Notes: generated by a model not told the origin, from the sequence alone. A DNA stretch of 64,000 nt from Nonomuraea rhodomycinica (GCF_013363995.1 NZ_JABWGO010000004.1:186001-250000); one strand, 5' to 3'. Positions 7,846 through 16,424 are shown, counted from the stretch's first letter. Program-made: numbers and translations.

Positions 7846-9231
7846 TCACCCGTTGCTCTCGGCGAAGGTCTTGTAGTCCTTCTCCAGCGTGTCGAGGAAC
7901 TCCTTCGGCGTGGCCTTCTTGGCCAGCAGGTCCTGCAGCGCCGCGCCGAGCGTGTCGGCGAAGGTCGGGGTGGCGTAGTCGAGGTACGGCACCAGCCCGT
8001 CGTCCTTGGTCGCGGCGCCGAACGCGGTGAAGACGTCCTGCTGCGGACCGGCCTGGACACTCTGCTGCGCGGTGTCGGCGACCGGCAGGTTGCCGGTGGA
8101 GGTGAGCACCTTCATGGCGTCGGCGTTGGTGATGAAGTCGATGTAGGCCGCCGCCGCGTCGGGGTGCGGGCTCTTGGCCGTGATCGCGAACGGCAGGCCG
8201 GTGCCGCCGGTCGTGACGGGAGGGGCGCCGGCCGCGGCGCCGGGCGGCAGCATGAACCCGAGGTCCTTGCCAAGCGCCTTCTCCAGGTCGGCCAGCAGCC
8301 AGGTGCCCGCGATGAGGAAGACGCCCTTGCCCTTGCCGAACGCCTGCCAGGCCGGGTCGTAGCCCTGCCCGTTGAAGCCCGGCTCGAAGTAGCCCTTGTC
8401 CACCCAGCCGACCAGCTCCTCGGCGGCCTTGACGTTCTCGGGCGTGGTCCAGGAGGCGCCCTTGCGGCCGAAGGCGAGCGTGGAGATCTGGCCGGCGGGC
8501 ACGTGGCGGCCCTGCACGGTGCCGAACACGTGGATGGCGGGCCACTTGTCGAGGTTGCCGAGCTGCATCGGCACCTCGCCCCCGGCCTTGGCCTTCTCCA
8601 GCGCCGCCTGGAAGTCGGCCCACGTCTTCGGCGGTTCCAGGCCGAGCTTGGTGAGCTTGGCCCGGTTGTAGAAGACGCCGACGACCTCGCCGACCTGGGG
8701 CAGGCCGTACAGGTTGCCCTCGCCGAACACCTTGCCGTCGGCGCTGTAGCGCGAGTAGCGCAGCACCGAGTCGGGGTAGCGGGTCTTCCAGCCGTACGCG
8801 TCGGCGTAGGCGTCCAGCGGCAGGAGCTGGCCGGCCTTGACGAACTGGCCCATCGACGAGCGCCCGTTGTTGGCCTCCACCACGTCCGGCGGCTCGTTGC
8901 CGCTCAGCGCCAGGCGCAGCGTGGTGTTGAGGTCGTCGAACGAGCGCGACACCCGCTTCAGCTTGATGTTGGGGTACTTGGCCTCGAACGCGGCGTTGAG
9001 CTGCTTCATCTGGGCGGCCTGACCGCCGCGCACCTCCTGGTCCCAGACGGTGAGCGTCACGTCGCCGAGGGAGGCGGCGTCGGTGCGCACCGCCGAGGCG
9101 GCCGTCTTGGCCGGTGAGGGCGCGGGCGGGGCCGACGACCCGGGCGCGCACGCGGTGGCGGCGAGGGCCAGGACGCCGGCGGCGAGCACGGCGAACGTCC
9201 GCGGACCGCGGGGGCTACGGCCCATGATCAT
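7846..9231 (-). CDS. Sugar-binding lipoprotein of a CUT1 ABC importer
   Basis: The 461-residue extracellular solute-binding protein (family 1) has a lipoprotein signal (Leu/Ala-rich core then ATAC, lipidated Cys at 28). A mature domain follows with KYPNIKLKRVSRSFDD and EPPDVVEANNG, typical of sugar binders. I chose ATG 9231 because AAGGAG lies 7 nt before it, inside the last codons of the kinase gene; ATG 9225 is a poorer alternative. It captures an oligosaccharide and delivers it to the two downstream permeases. GH4 and PIG-L neighbours suggest a beta-linked glycoside or amino-sugar ligand, which is inference. Confidence 0.92.
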   Translation of the reverse strand: MIMGRSPRGPRTFAVLAAGVLALAATACAPGSSAPPAPSPAKTAASAVRTDAASLGDVTLTVWDQEVRGGQAAQMKQLNAAFEAKYPNIKLKRVSRSFDDLNTTLRLALSGNEPPDVVEANNGRSSMGQFVKAGQLLPLDAYADAYGWKTRYPDSVLRYSRYSADGKVFGEGNLYGLPQVGEVVGVFYNRAKLTKLGLEPPKTWADFQAALEKAKAGGEVPMQLGNLDKWPAIHVFGTVQGRHVPAGQISTLAFGRKGASWTTPENVKAAEELVGWVDKGYFEPGFNGQGYDPAWQAFGKGKGVFLIAGTWLLADLEKALGKDLGFMLPPGAAAGAPPVTTGGTGLPFAITAKSPHPDAAAAYIDFITNADAMKVLTSTGNLPVADTAQQSVQAGPQQDVFTAFGAATKDDGLVPYLDYATPTFADTLGAALQDLLAKKATPKEFLDTLEKDYKTFAESNG

Positions 9232-9235
9232 GGTG

Positions 9236-10426
9236 TTACTCCTTCTGAGCGGGCACGCGCTGCGCGGCCGGTACCTCGGGCTCGGTGGGGTCCGCCGGGG
9301 CGGGCGGCTCAAGGTCGGCGTGCCGGGCGATCGTGGCGGCGGCCCGGCGCACCGCGCCCACCGGCACGGTCGGCACGAGCCGGTCGAGGAAGGCGTAGCG
9401 GCGGGCCAGCGAGTCGCCGTAGGCGCCGCCCCGCCCGGCCGCGCCGCGCACCTCGTGCCACCAGTCCGCGATGTCGCCCCAGCCGGGGGCGGCCAGCGAC
9501 CCGCCGAACTGCTGGACGGCCAGCCCGGCGCACACTCCGGCGAAGGCCAGCCGGTCGGCCAGCGGCCACCCGGACAGCGTGCCGAGCACGATGCCCGCGC
9601 CGAAGACGTCGCCCGCGCCGGTCGGGTCGAGCGCGCGCACCCGGGGGGCGGGCACGTACGCCTCCTCGCCGGTGGTCGAGTCGATGGCCATGGCGCCGTT
9701 GGCGCCGTCGGTGACGACGGCCAGCGGCACCTTGTCGGCGAGGCTGTAGAGGGCGTCGCGCGGGTTGTCGGTGCCGGTGTAGGCCATCGCCTCGACCGCG
9801 TTCGGCATGAACGCGTGGCAGACGGCGAGCTGGTCGAGCAGCGACGGCGACCAGGCGCCCGACGGGTCCCAGCCCACGTCGGCGAAGATCAGGGCGCCGT
9901 CGCGCTGGGCCAGCTCGGCCCAGTTGCACGCAGTGCCGGGTGGCGCGCCGAGCGGCTCCTCCGTGGAGAGCGTCACGATCACGGCCCGGGACCGGGGCGG
10001 TTTGCCGATCATCTCGGAGGCCGACATGGGCGCGGGGTGGCCGTGGGTCACCATGCTCCGGTCGCGGTCGACGGCCATGGAGACCGTCACCGGCGTGTGC
10101 CACTGGTCGAAGCGGCGCGACTTCGACAGGTCCACCGCCTCCTGCTCGGCGAGGGTGCGCCAGCAGAAGTCGCCGTAGTCGTCGTCGCCGAACGCGGCGG
10201 CCAGCGACGTGCGCAGGCCCAGCCGGCTGGTGGCGATGGCGAGGTTGGCGATGCCTCCGGGGCAGGAGCCCATGCCCTCCGCCCACGTCTCGGTGCCGGC
10301 GGCGGGCATGGCGGGCAGACCGGTGAACACGATGTCGAGGAACACGGTGCCCGCGAGGAAGACGTCGAACTGCGGGGCCTCGGGGCTCCGCAGATCGGCG
10401 AGAGGGTCGTAGGCCTGGGCAGACAC
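9236..10426 (-). CDS. PfkB-family carbohydrate kinase, first gene of the ABC operon
   Basis: The 396-residue kinase has the first PfkB region (GSCPGGIANLAIATSRLG, about residues 53-70) and the second signature DPTGAGDVFGAG with the catalytic Asp (about 270). It is longer than ribokinase because of N- and C-terminal extensions. The GTG start at 10426 follows GAGGAGG. It is the first gene of the kinase, binding-protein, permease and deacetylase operon, so it probably phosphorylates the imported sugar. That would also supply a 6-phospho substrate for the divergent GH4 enzyme. The exact sugar cannot be read from sequence. Confidence 0.85.
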   Translation of the reverse strand: MSAQAYDPLADLRSPEAPQFDVFLAGTVFLDIVFTGLPAMPAAGTETWAEGMGSCPGGIANLAIATSRLGLRTSLAAAFGDDDYGDFCWRTLAEQEAVDLSKSRRFDQWHTPVTVSMAVDRDRSMVTHGHPAPMSASEMIGKPPRSRAVIVTLSTEEPLGAPPGTACNWAELAQRDGALIFADVGWDPSGAWSPSLLDQLAVCHAFMPNAVEAMAYTGTDNPRDALYSLADKVPLAVVTDGANGAMAIDSTTGEEAYVPAPRVRALDPTGAGDVFGAGIVLGTLSGWPLADRLAFAGVCAGLAVQQFGGSLAAPGWGDIADWWHEVRGAAGRGGAYGDSLARRYAFLDRLVPTVPVGAVRRAAATIARHADLEPPAPADPTEPEVPAAQRVPAQKE

Positions 10427-10559
10427 GGGTAAGAGACCTCCTCGACAGTACGAGATGTGCGCAATCTTGCATGTTTACTCGCAGACATCAAGTGTTTTGG
10501 TGCGAGCAATTGGTAGAAGATGCTCGTTCATGCGCGCGTTTGACTGTTAGAATCCGATC
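10427..10559. promoter_or_regulatory. Divergent promoter/operator region of the sugar locus
   Basis: This 133-bp gap separates the leftward transport operon from the rightward DeoR-GH4 genes and is AT-richer than its surroundings. It holds an inverted repeat CTCGCA (10478-10483) / TGCGAG (10501-10506) and a TGCGCAA-tc-TTGCA element at 10458-10471. These are candidate sites for the DeoR protein; binding is inferred. Confidence 0.45.
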
Positions 10560-11318
10560 GTGCTCCAGCACCTCAGGCATGCGGAGATCATGCGCCGAGT
10601 CCGGCTCTCGGGGGCGACCAGTGTCCGTGACCTGGCGGCCCAGCTCGGCGTGAGCCCGTCCACCATCCGCCGCGACCTGGAGGTGCTCGACCGCGACGGC
10701 ACGCTCAGGCGCGTGCGCGGCGGCGCCCTGGCCGGCGCCGACGCCGACACCGACCGGCCCTTCGCCGAGGTGGCGGCCGTGGACGAGCACGACAAGGAGG
10801 CCGTGGCGGCGCGCGCCGCCGGGCTCGTCGGCGACGGCGACGTCGTCCTGCTCGACATCGGCACGACCACGATGCGGCTGGCCCGCTGCCTGCGCGGGCG
10901 CCGCGTCACCGTGGTCACCTCCAGCCTCGCCGTCCTCGACGTGCTGCGCGACGACCCGGTGGTCGAGCTGCTGCTGCTCGGCGGCATGCTGCGCCGGCCG
11001 TACCACTCGCTGGTGGGCGTGCTCACCGAGGAGGCGCTCGGGCAGGTCTGCGCCGACCGGGTCTTCCTGGGGGCGAGCGGGGTCCGCGCGGACGGCCAGC
11101 TGGTGGACACGACGCTCGCCGAGGTGCCGCTGAAGCGCGCCATGATCGCCGCGGCGGGCCAGGTGGTGCTGCTGGTGGACCGGCACAAGTTCCCCGGGAC
11201 GGGCGCCCTTCGGGTGTGCGGGCCCGAGGACATCGACGTGCTCGTCACCAACGAGGGCGCCGACGCGTCCACCCTGCGCGCCTGCGCGGACGCCGGCGTC
11301 GAGGTCCTGCTCGCGTGA
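10560..11318 (+). CDS. DeoR-family transcriptional regulator
   Basis: The 252-residue protein has an N-terminal DeoR helix-turn-helix (VRDLAAQLGVSPSTIRRDLEVL, residues about 22-43, then RVRGGAL). A DeoR C-terminal sugar-phosphate sensor domain follows with the DIGTTTMRLARCL signature near residue 98. The regulator normally releases DNA on binding a phosphosugar. It is divergent from the kinase/ABC operon and co-directional with the GH4 gene 34 bp downstream, so it probably represses both arms until the PfkB kinase makes its ligand. The GTG start at 10560 lacks a strong SD. Confidence 0.9.
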   Translation: MLQHLRHAEIMRRVRLSGATSVRDLAAQLGVSPSTIRRDLEVLDRDGTLRRVRGGALAGADADTDRPFAEVAAVDEHDKEAVAARAAGLVGDGDVVLLDIGTTTMRLARCLRGRRVTVVTSSLAVLDVLRDDPVVELLLLGGMLRRPYHSLVGVLTEEALGQVCADRVFLGASGVRADGQLVDTTLAEVPLKRAMIAAAGQVVLLVDRHKFPGTGALRVCGPEDIDVLVTNEGADASTLRACADAGVEVLLA

Positions 11319-11352
11319 GCGCCGGAGCGAGGTCCGGCGGTGAGGAGATCGG

Positions 11353-12702
11353 ATGAGACTGGCCGTTCTGGGAGGCGGGGGCTTCCGGGTCCCCCTCGTG
11401 TACGGCGCGCTGCTGCGCGACGCCGGCAAGCCCCGCGTGGAGGAGGTGGTGCTGTACGACGTGTCGCCCGAGCGGCTGGAGGCCATCGGTCACGTCCTGG
11501 AGCAGCTCGCCGCCGGCCACGACGACCCTCCCGTGGTGCGCGTCACCACCGACCTCGACACCGCGCTGCGCGGGGCCGACTTCGTCTTCTCCGCGATCCG
11601 GGTCGGCGGGCTGGCGGGCCGCACCGCCGACGAGCGGGTCGCGCTGGACCTCGGTGTGCTCGGCCAGGAGACCACCGGGCCCGGCGGCGTCGCCTACGGC
11701 CTGCGCACGATCCCGGTCGCGGTGCGCGTGGCCGAGCGGATCGCCGCGCTCGCCCCCGGCGCGTGGGTCATCAACTTCACCAACCCGGCCGGCATGGTCA
11801 CCGAGGCCATGCGCCGCGTCCTGGGCGAGCGGGTGATCGGCATCTGCGACTCGCCGATCGGCCTGGTCCGGCGGGCCGCCGCCGCCCTCGGGCTCGACCC
11901 GGCCCGCGTGTCGCCCGACTACGTGGGGCTCAACCACCTCGGCTGGCTGCGCGGGCTGTCGCACCAGGGCCGCGACGTGCTGCCCGAGCTGCTCGCCGAC
12001 GACGGGGCGCTGCGGCAGGTGGAGGAGGCGCGGATCTTCGGCGCCGACTGGGTGCGCGGCCTGGGCGCGCTGCCCAACGAGTACCTGTACTACTACTACT
12101 TCACCCGCGAGGCCATCGCCGCGACCTCGGGCCGCACCCGCGGCGAGTCGCTGCTCGGCCAGCAGGAGCGCTTCTACGCGGCGGTCCGCGAGCGGCCCGG
12201 CCAGGCACTGGCCGAGTGGACGAGGGCGCGCAGGGAGCGTGACGAGTCGTACATGGCCGAGGCCCGCGACGTCACCGAGGCCGGCGAGCGCGACGCCGCC
12301 GACCTGGAGGCCGGCGGCTACGAGGGCATCGCGCTCGCGCTCATGGCGGCCATCGCCCGGGGCGAGCCCACCACCATGATCCTCAACGTGCGCAACGGCG
12401 CGGCCGTGCCCGGGCTGCCCGCCGACGCGGTGGTCGAGATCCCGTGCGCGGTGGACGGCTCGGGGGTCAGGCCGCTGGCCACCCGGCCGCTGCCCGGGCG
12501 CTTCCTCGGGCTGGTCCAGCAGGTGAAGGCGGTGGAGCAGACGGCCATCGAGGCCGCCCTGTCGGGCTCGTCGCGGCTGGCGGTCGAGGCGTTCGCGCTG
12601 CACCCGCTGGTCGACTCGGTGAGCACGGCCCGCCGGCTCCTCGACGGCTACCGGGCCCGGGTCCCGCAGCTCGCCGAGGTGCTGGACGGCGGGCTGCTCT
12701 GA
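11353..12702 (+). CDS. Glycoside hydrolase family 4 (6-phospho-beta-glucosidase-like)
   Basis: The 449-residue enzyme shows the GH4 layout: an N-terminal NAD-binding loop (VLGGGGFRVP), the NFTNPAGM motif at 141-148, and the metal-binding pair Cys165 (GICDSP) and His195 (GLNHLGW). GH4 enzymes cleave glycosides by an oxidation-elimination mechanism needing NAD+ and Mn2+, often on 6-phosphosugars. Start ATG 11353 follows GGTGAGGAG. Its place next to DeoR, a PfkB kinase and an ABC importer suggests intracellular cleavage of the imported, phosphorylated disaccharide. Alpha or beta specificity is uncertain. Confidence 0.88.
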   Translation: MRLAVLGGGGFRVPLVYGALLRDAGKPRVEEVVLYDVSPERLEAIGHVLEQLAAGHDDPPVVRVTTDLDTALRGADFVFSAIRVGGLAGRTADERVALDLGVLGQETTGPGGVAYGLRTIPVAVRVAERIAALAPGAWVINFTNPAGMVTEAMRRVLGERVIGICDSPIGLVRRAAAALGLDPARVSPDYVGLNHLGWLRGLSHQGRDVLPELLADDGALRQVEEARIFGADWVRGLGALPNEYLYYYYFTREAIAATSGRTRGESLLGQQERFYAAVRERPGQALAEWTRARRERDESYMAEARDVTEAGERDAADLEAGGYEGIALALMAAIARGEPTTMILNVRNGAAVPGLPADAVVEIPCAVDGSGVRPLATRPLPGRFLGLVQQVKAVEQTAIEAALSGSSRLAVEAFALHPLVDSVSTARRLLDGYRARVPQLAEVLDGGLL

Positions 12703-12705
12703 CAG

Positions 12706-12734
12706 CCGGGCCCGGCTCCGGCGGCCGGGCCCGC
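12706..12734. terminator. Probable bidirectional terminator between GH4 and idi
   Basis: Two near-identical self-complementary blocks (CCGGGCCCGG at 12706-12715 and CCGGGCCCG at 12725-12733) can pair with each other or individually in the 33-bp gap between converging genes. Confidence 0.45.
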
Positions 12735-12735
12735 C

Positions 12736-13344
12736 CTAGCGGACCAGCCCGCTCCGGTGGGCGAGCGCCGGGGGCAGCGCGGACTCCGGCGCCTCCGGCC
12801 ACTGCGCCGGGCGGCCCAGGCACTCCAGTTGCTCCATCTGCAACCGGAACCACGGCGAGCTCTCGCTGTGCCCGGCCAGCTCCCGGCACTCCTCCCAGGA
12901 GAGCCAGGCGGCCATGGAGACCTCGTCGAGGTTGAGCGAGAGCCGCTCGTCCGAGGCGGTCGCCCGGACGACCGGGCACAACTCGTGCTCGACCGTCCCG
13001 TCGTCGGCGACCGCCCGGTAGGAGAAGCGGGGCAGGATCACGGTCACCTCGCGCAGCGTGATGCCCAGCTCGGTCCTGACCCGCCGCGCCACCGCCTCCT
13101 TCAGTCCCTCCCCGGGGGCGGGGTGGCCGCAGCAGCTGTTGGTGAGCACGCCGGGGAAGGTCTTCTTGCCCGCAGCCCTGCGGGTGATGAGCACCTGCCC
13201 GGCGGCGTTCACGATGTAGGAGGAGAACGCCAGGTGGTACGGCGTGTCGGCATGGTGGGCGGACAGCTTGGCGGCCGAACCGATCGCCTGACCCTCGGGA
13301 TCCAGCAGGACGACTCTCTCCTCGTGCGCTGTTGCCTCATGCAC
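12736..13344 (-). CDS. idi: Isopentenyl-diphosphate delta-isomerase, type I
   Basis: The 202-residue Nudix-fold enzyme interconverts IPP and DMAPP. Diagnostic residues are present: the NSCCGHP motif (Cys72 aligns with the E. coli catalytic Cys67) and VEHELCPV (Glu119/Glu121, metal/catalytic). The GTG start at 13344 overlaps the P450 stop by 8 nt, so it is translated from the same transcript as the P450, the CloR-like and the prenyltransferase genes. In that setting its job is to supply DMAPP for the aromatic prenylation step, which is inference from context. Confidence 0.93.
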   Translation of the reverse strand: MHEATAHEERVVLLDPEGQAIGSAAKLSAHHADTPYHLAFSSYIVNAAGQVLITRRAAGKKTFPGVLTNSCCGHPAPGEGLKEAVARRVRTELGITLREVTVILPRFSYRAVADDGTVEHELCPVVRATASDERLSLNLDEVSMAAWLSWEECRELAGHSESSPWFRLQMEQLECLGRPAQWPEAPESALPPALAHRSGLVR

Positions 13345-14533
13345 TGTTCGATCCTCGTTCTCGCTCGTAGCGGATCGGGAGCCGGGCGGGGCCCTGCAAC
13401 GATCGCGGCGGCCTCCAGGACGGCGGGCCCGCGGGTTCCAGGCGGGAGACCCGGTCCAGGAGCGTGCCCAGCGCCTCCTGGATCTCGACGCGGCCGAGCT
13501 GGCCGCCGAGGCAGTAGTGGGCGCCGCCGCCGAAGCTGAGGGTCGCCGCGGTCGCCGGGCGGTCCAGGTCGCAGGCGTGGGGGTCGGGGTAGACGTCGGG
13601 GTCCCGGTTCATGGCGGGGACGGCGAGGACGATCCTGGTGCCGGCGGGGATGTCCAGGCCGTTGACGGTGGTGTCGGCGGTCGCGACCCGGCGCAGGAAG
13701 CTCGCGACGGGGGCGAGCCTGGCCATCTCCTCCACCGCCGCCGGGAGCAGGCCGGGGTCCCGCTTGAGCGCCGCCCAGAGGTCGGGGCGCCCGGCCAGGA
13801 ACTCCAGGCAGCTCGCGAGCTGGAGCCGTGTCGTGTCGGTCCCGGCCATGATGAGCGCGGAGACGAGCGCGGTCAGGTCCTCGGTGCCGAGGTCCTCCTG
13901 CTGCCGGATCAGATCGGTGATGAGGTCGTCCGCGGGTTCGGCCCGGCGCGCCTCGACGAGCCGCCGCACGTGGGCGTCGAGCTCGTCATGGGCGGCCAGG
14001 CCCGCCGGCACCGCGCTCGCGTCGAACAACGCCAGCGTCCAAGCGTCGGCGATGCGGGAGTAGAGGGGCAGGTCCGCCGCCGGGATGCCCAGGGCCGAGC
14101 AGATGACGGGGATCGGGTACGGGTGGGTCCACGCGGCGACGGCGTCCACGACCGGACCGGGGATCGTCCGGTCGAGCAGCTCGCCGAGGGTCCGGCGCAT
14201 CAGCGGGCGCATCCGCTCGATCGCGGCCGGCTTGAAGGCGGGCGACGCCAGGCGCCGCATCCGGGCGTGCTCGGCCCCGCTCAGGTGCAGCAACGACCGG
14301 CGGCGCCGCGCGACGTAGCGGGGGTCCAGGCCGGACCCGAGGTCCTCCAGGATCCCCTGCTCGAACGCCCGGCTGCCGAGGACGGCGCGCCCGTCGGCGT
14401 GCCGCAGCAGCACCAGCGCCTCACCCAGGCGCGCCGTCCGCAGCCCGTCGGGCAGCTTCCGCAGCCGGGTCCACAAGGGTCCGGAGGAGGCGGTGAGCAG
14501 GGGTTCGAGGTCGACCAGCTCGCTGGTGCGCAT
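13337..14533 (-). CDS. Cytochrome P450 of the prenylated-phenol operon
   Basis: The 398-residue P450 starts at ATG 14533, whose first base is shared with the TGA of the CloR-like gene. It has the oxygen-binding I-helix AGTDTT (230-235), ExxR (Glu269-Arg272), and the heme loop FGGGAHYCLG with Cys341 as heme ligand. It is a soluble class I bacterial P450 that would need a ferredoxin and reductase from elsewhere. It probably oxidises the prenylated aromatic product of the two genes upstream (hydroxylation, epoxidation or ring closure). No closer family assignment is possible by eye. Confidence 0.93.
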   Translation of the reverse strand: MRTSELVDLEPLLTASSGPLWTRLRKLPDGLRTARLGEALVLLRHADGRAVLGSRAFEQGILEDLGSGLDPRYVARRRRSLLHLSGAEHARMRRLASPAFKPAAIERMRPLMRRTLGELLDRTIPGPVVDAVAAWTHPYPIPVICSALGIPAADLPLYSRIADAWTLALFDASAVPAGLAAHDELDAHVRRLVEARRAEPADDLITDLIRQQEDLGTEDLTALVSALIMAGTDTTRLQLASCLEFLAGRPDLWAALKRDPGLLPAAVEEMARLAPVASFLRRVATADTTVNGLDIPAGTRIVLAVPAMNRDPDVYPDPHACDLDRPATAATLSFGGGAHYCLGGQLGRVEIQEALGTLLDRVSRLEPAGPPSWRPPRSLQGPARLPIRYERERGSNSA

Positions 14534-15324
14534 CAGTCGCCGGAACCGAACAGATCGGGGTCGCTCTGCGCGATCTGCAGGTACATCGGCTGGAAGCTGT
14601 TCCAGGCGATGAGGTGGTTGCCGATCTGCTGCCGGGTCAGGCGGGCGATCTCCGGCGGGATGAGGGTGAGCGGGCCGGCCGCCTGGGCGAGCAACTGGGC
14701 GTGGCAGCACCGGTCCATCGCGACGAACCACCAGGCGGCCGCGTCGACGGTCTCGCCGACCGTGAGCAGCCCGTGGTTGCGCAGGATGACCGCCTTGTGC
14801 GGGCCGAGGGTCTTGGCGATCCTCCTGCCGTCCTCGCCGTCGAGGACGATGCCCGTGTAGTCCTCGAACAGGGCGTGGTCCTCGAAGAACGGGCAGGCGT
14901 CCTGGGTGATGGGGTCCAGCGGGCGGCCGAGGGCGGAGAAGGCCCGCCCGTGGATGGAATGGGTGTGCACGACCGCCGCGGCGTCCGGCCTGGCCTGGTG
15001 GATCTCCCGGTGGATGTTGAACGCGCCCAGGTTGATCTGGTGCCGCCCCTGCACGATCGCGCCGTCCCCGTCCACGAGGACGAGGTTGTCCACGGTCATG
15101 TGGGCGAAGGGGATGCCCATGGGGTTGACCCAGTAGTGATCCGGCGTCTCCGGGTCGCGCACCGTGACGTGCCCGGCGAGCCCCTCCTCGTAGCCGAGGC
15201 GTCCGAAGATCCGCATGGTGGCGGCGAGCCGTTCCTTACGGTGGCGGCGCTCCTCGGCGAGGCTTGTGAACACCGGGGGCTTCAGGAAGAGGTCTTCCGG
15301 CGGGAGTTTCTGTGGCGTCGTCAT
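14533..15324 (-). CDS. CloR/NovR-like class II aldolase-fold oxygenase
   Basis: The 263-residue protein has the class II aldolase/adducin fold with metal ligands HTH (His120, His122) and RNHGLL (His184). Common relatives are sugar aldolases. CloR/NovR of aminocoumarin pathways have the same fold but are non-heme iron oxygenases that shorten the side chain of prenylated 4-hydroxyphenylpyruvate to a benzoate. The CloR assignment rests on its place directly after a CloQ-like prenyltransferase (29-nt gap, SD GGAGGG) and on overall similarity as I remember the family. An ordinary aldolase is less likely in this context. Confidence 0.75.
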   Translation of the reverse strand: MTTPQKLPPEDLFLKPPVFTSLAEERRHRKERLAATMRIFGRLGYEEGLAGHVTVRDPETPDHYWVNPMGIPFAHMTVDNLVLVDGDGAIVQGRHQINLGAFNIHREIHQARPDAAAVVHTHSIHGRAFSALGRPLDPITQDACPFFEDHALFEDYTGIVLDGEDGRRIAKTLGPHKAVILRNHGLLTVGETVDAAAWWFVAMDRCCHAQLLAQAAGPLTLIPPEIARLTRQQIGNHLIAWNSFQPMYLQIAQSDPDLFGSGD

Positions 15325-15353
15325 CGTGGATTTCCCTCCGAATGCGTGACGGT

Positions 15354-16280
15354 TCAGCCGAGGACCGGGTCTTTCTGCGTGCTGCCGCTGAAATAGCAGT
15401 CCCAGTCCGTGAGAAGCGCCGACATGTCGCCGAGGTAGCCCTTCTCCGCCTTGATGTACGTGCCGCCCCGGCGCCCGAAGGACCAGCCGACGGCGTTGAC
15501 CGTGGTGTCGTCATAGGAGGGGGCCTCGGCGAAGAACTGCGCGATGCGTTCCGGAATCGCGGGAAATCGTCCGGGGGGCAGCTTCAACGCGTAGAAACAA
15601 CACCGTTCGAGCGCGCCCGTGGTCATCGAGGCGGTCACGGCGACACAGAAATCCTCGGGCACGAATGCCCGGATGTCGGCGAGCTGCGCCTCGTCCGGCG
15701 GCGCGGCGTCCACCAGGCGGAGGATCTCGGCGCAGCGGTCCATCGTGATGGGCCCGCGGGTGCGGAAATAGAGGTTGACGCTCTGGTGGCGGTGGTCGAC
15801 CGCGACGAAGCGGAGGTAGTCGAGCCGGGCCGCGCGGAAGGCGTCCAGGTGCCCGCGCAGGGCCGCCGGGACGAACGACGGGCCCAGGACGTCCTCGGCC
15901 GGCCGCATGCCGCCCAGGTAGAGCCAGGTCTTGGCCAGGCCGTTGGCGGCGTCGAAGTCGCACGACTGCGTGGCGGCGCCGCCCTGTGCCTCGGTCCAGT
16001 CGCGGATCAGGCGCGTGGCGCCCGACTCCTCCGCGAGCAGGCCGGCCTTCAGCGCGGTCGCGACGGTGTCGTTGCGCGCCCGGGCGAAGAACCGGTAGCA
16101 CAGATGGTCGCCGGGGCGGCCGGTGGTCTTCCACACGGTGGCGCCGTCGCGGAACCCGTCGCCGAAGGTGTCGAGCACCTTGCGGGTGAGGTCTTCCTCG
16201 TAACGCGCGCCGAGCGCGGCGGCGGTTCTTTTGATGTCGTCCAGGAACAGCGATTCCGAGAAGGACACGGTCTGACCCAT
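15354..16280 (-). CDS. CloQ/NovQ-like aromatic prenyltransferase (ABBA fold)
   Basis: The 308-residue soluble enzyme matches the CloQ/NovQ branch along its length. Examples are VLDTFGDGFRDGATVWKTT (Lys51), PGDHLCYRFFAR, KTWLYLGGMRPAED, VPEDFCVAV, and YIKAEKGYLGD with an acidic residue (Glu279) at the position that orients the phenol. CloQ attaches a dimethylallyl group to C3 of 4-hydroxyphenylpyruvate without needing Mg2+. I chose ATG 16280 because GGGAG lies 7 nt before it; the frame stays open to 16331 (MELGRRP variant) without better sites. It is first in the operon. Confidence 0.88.
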   Translation of the reverse strand: MGQTVSFSESLFLDDIKRTAAALGARYEEDLTRKVLDTFGDGFRDGATVWKTTGRPGDHLCYRFFARARNDTVATALKAGLLAEESGATRLIRDWTEAQGGAATQSCDFDAANGLAKTWLYLGGMRPAEDVLGPSFVPAALRGHLDAFRAARLDYLRFVAVDHRHQSVNLYFRTRGPITMDRCAEILRLVDAAPPDEAQLADIRAFVPEDFCVAVTASMTTGALERCCFYALKLPPGRFPAIPERIAQFFAEAPSYDDTTVNAVGWSFGRRGGTYIKAEKGYLGDMSALLTDWDCYFSGSTQKDPVLG

Positions 16281-16337
16281 AGGGCGTCTCCCTAGCTCCA
16301 TGACGCAAACGGCAACCATTTCGCGCCGCATTGTTTC

Positions 16338-16357
16338 GCGGGCGTGAAAAAGCCCGC
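16338..16357 (-). other. Leader hairpin in the prenyltransferase 5' UTR
   Basis: GCGGGC (16338-16343) pairs with GCCCGC (16352-16357) around an 8-nt A/T-rich loop, between the predicted transcription start near 16426 and the start codon at 16280. It may influence mRNA stability or attenuation; no T-run follows on the minus strand. Confidence 0.35.
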
Positions 16358-16410
16358 ACGGGCGCGTGGGAAATGTGCGAAATTGCAGTGGCGAAACAGG
16401 GGAATGACAC

Positions 16411-16424
16411 GAGACCGTGGTCTC
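16411..16424. promoter_or_regulatory. Palindromic candidate operator at the prenyltransferase promoter
   Basis: GAGACC-gt-GGTCTC is a 14-bp dyad lying immediately downstream of the -10 element, covering about +2 to +15. A protein bound here would block initiation. No cluster regulator gene is adjacent, so the binding protein is unknown. Confidence 0.45.

Noticed and set aside
12736..16280. A full aminocoumarin antibiotic cluster
   Set aside because: Only the ring-A type pair is present; no aminocoumarin ring synthase, amide ligase, glycosyltransferase, deoxysugar or GyrB resistance gene is in the window.
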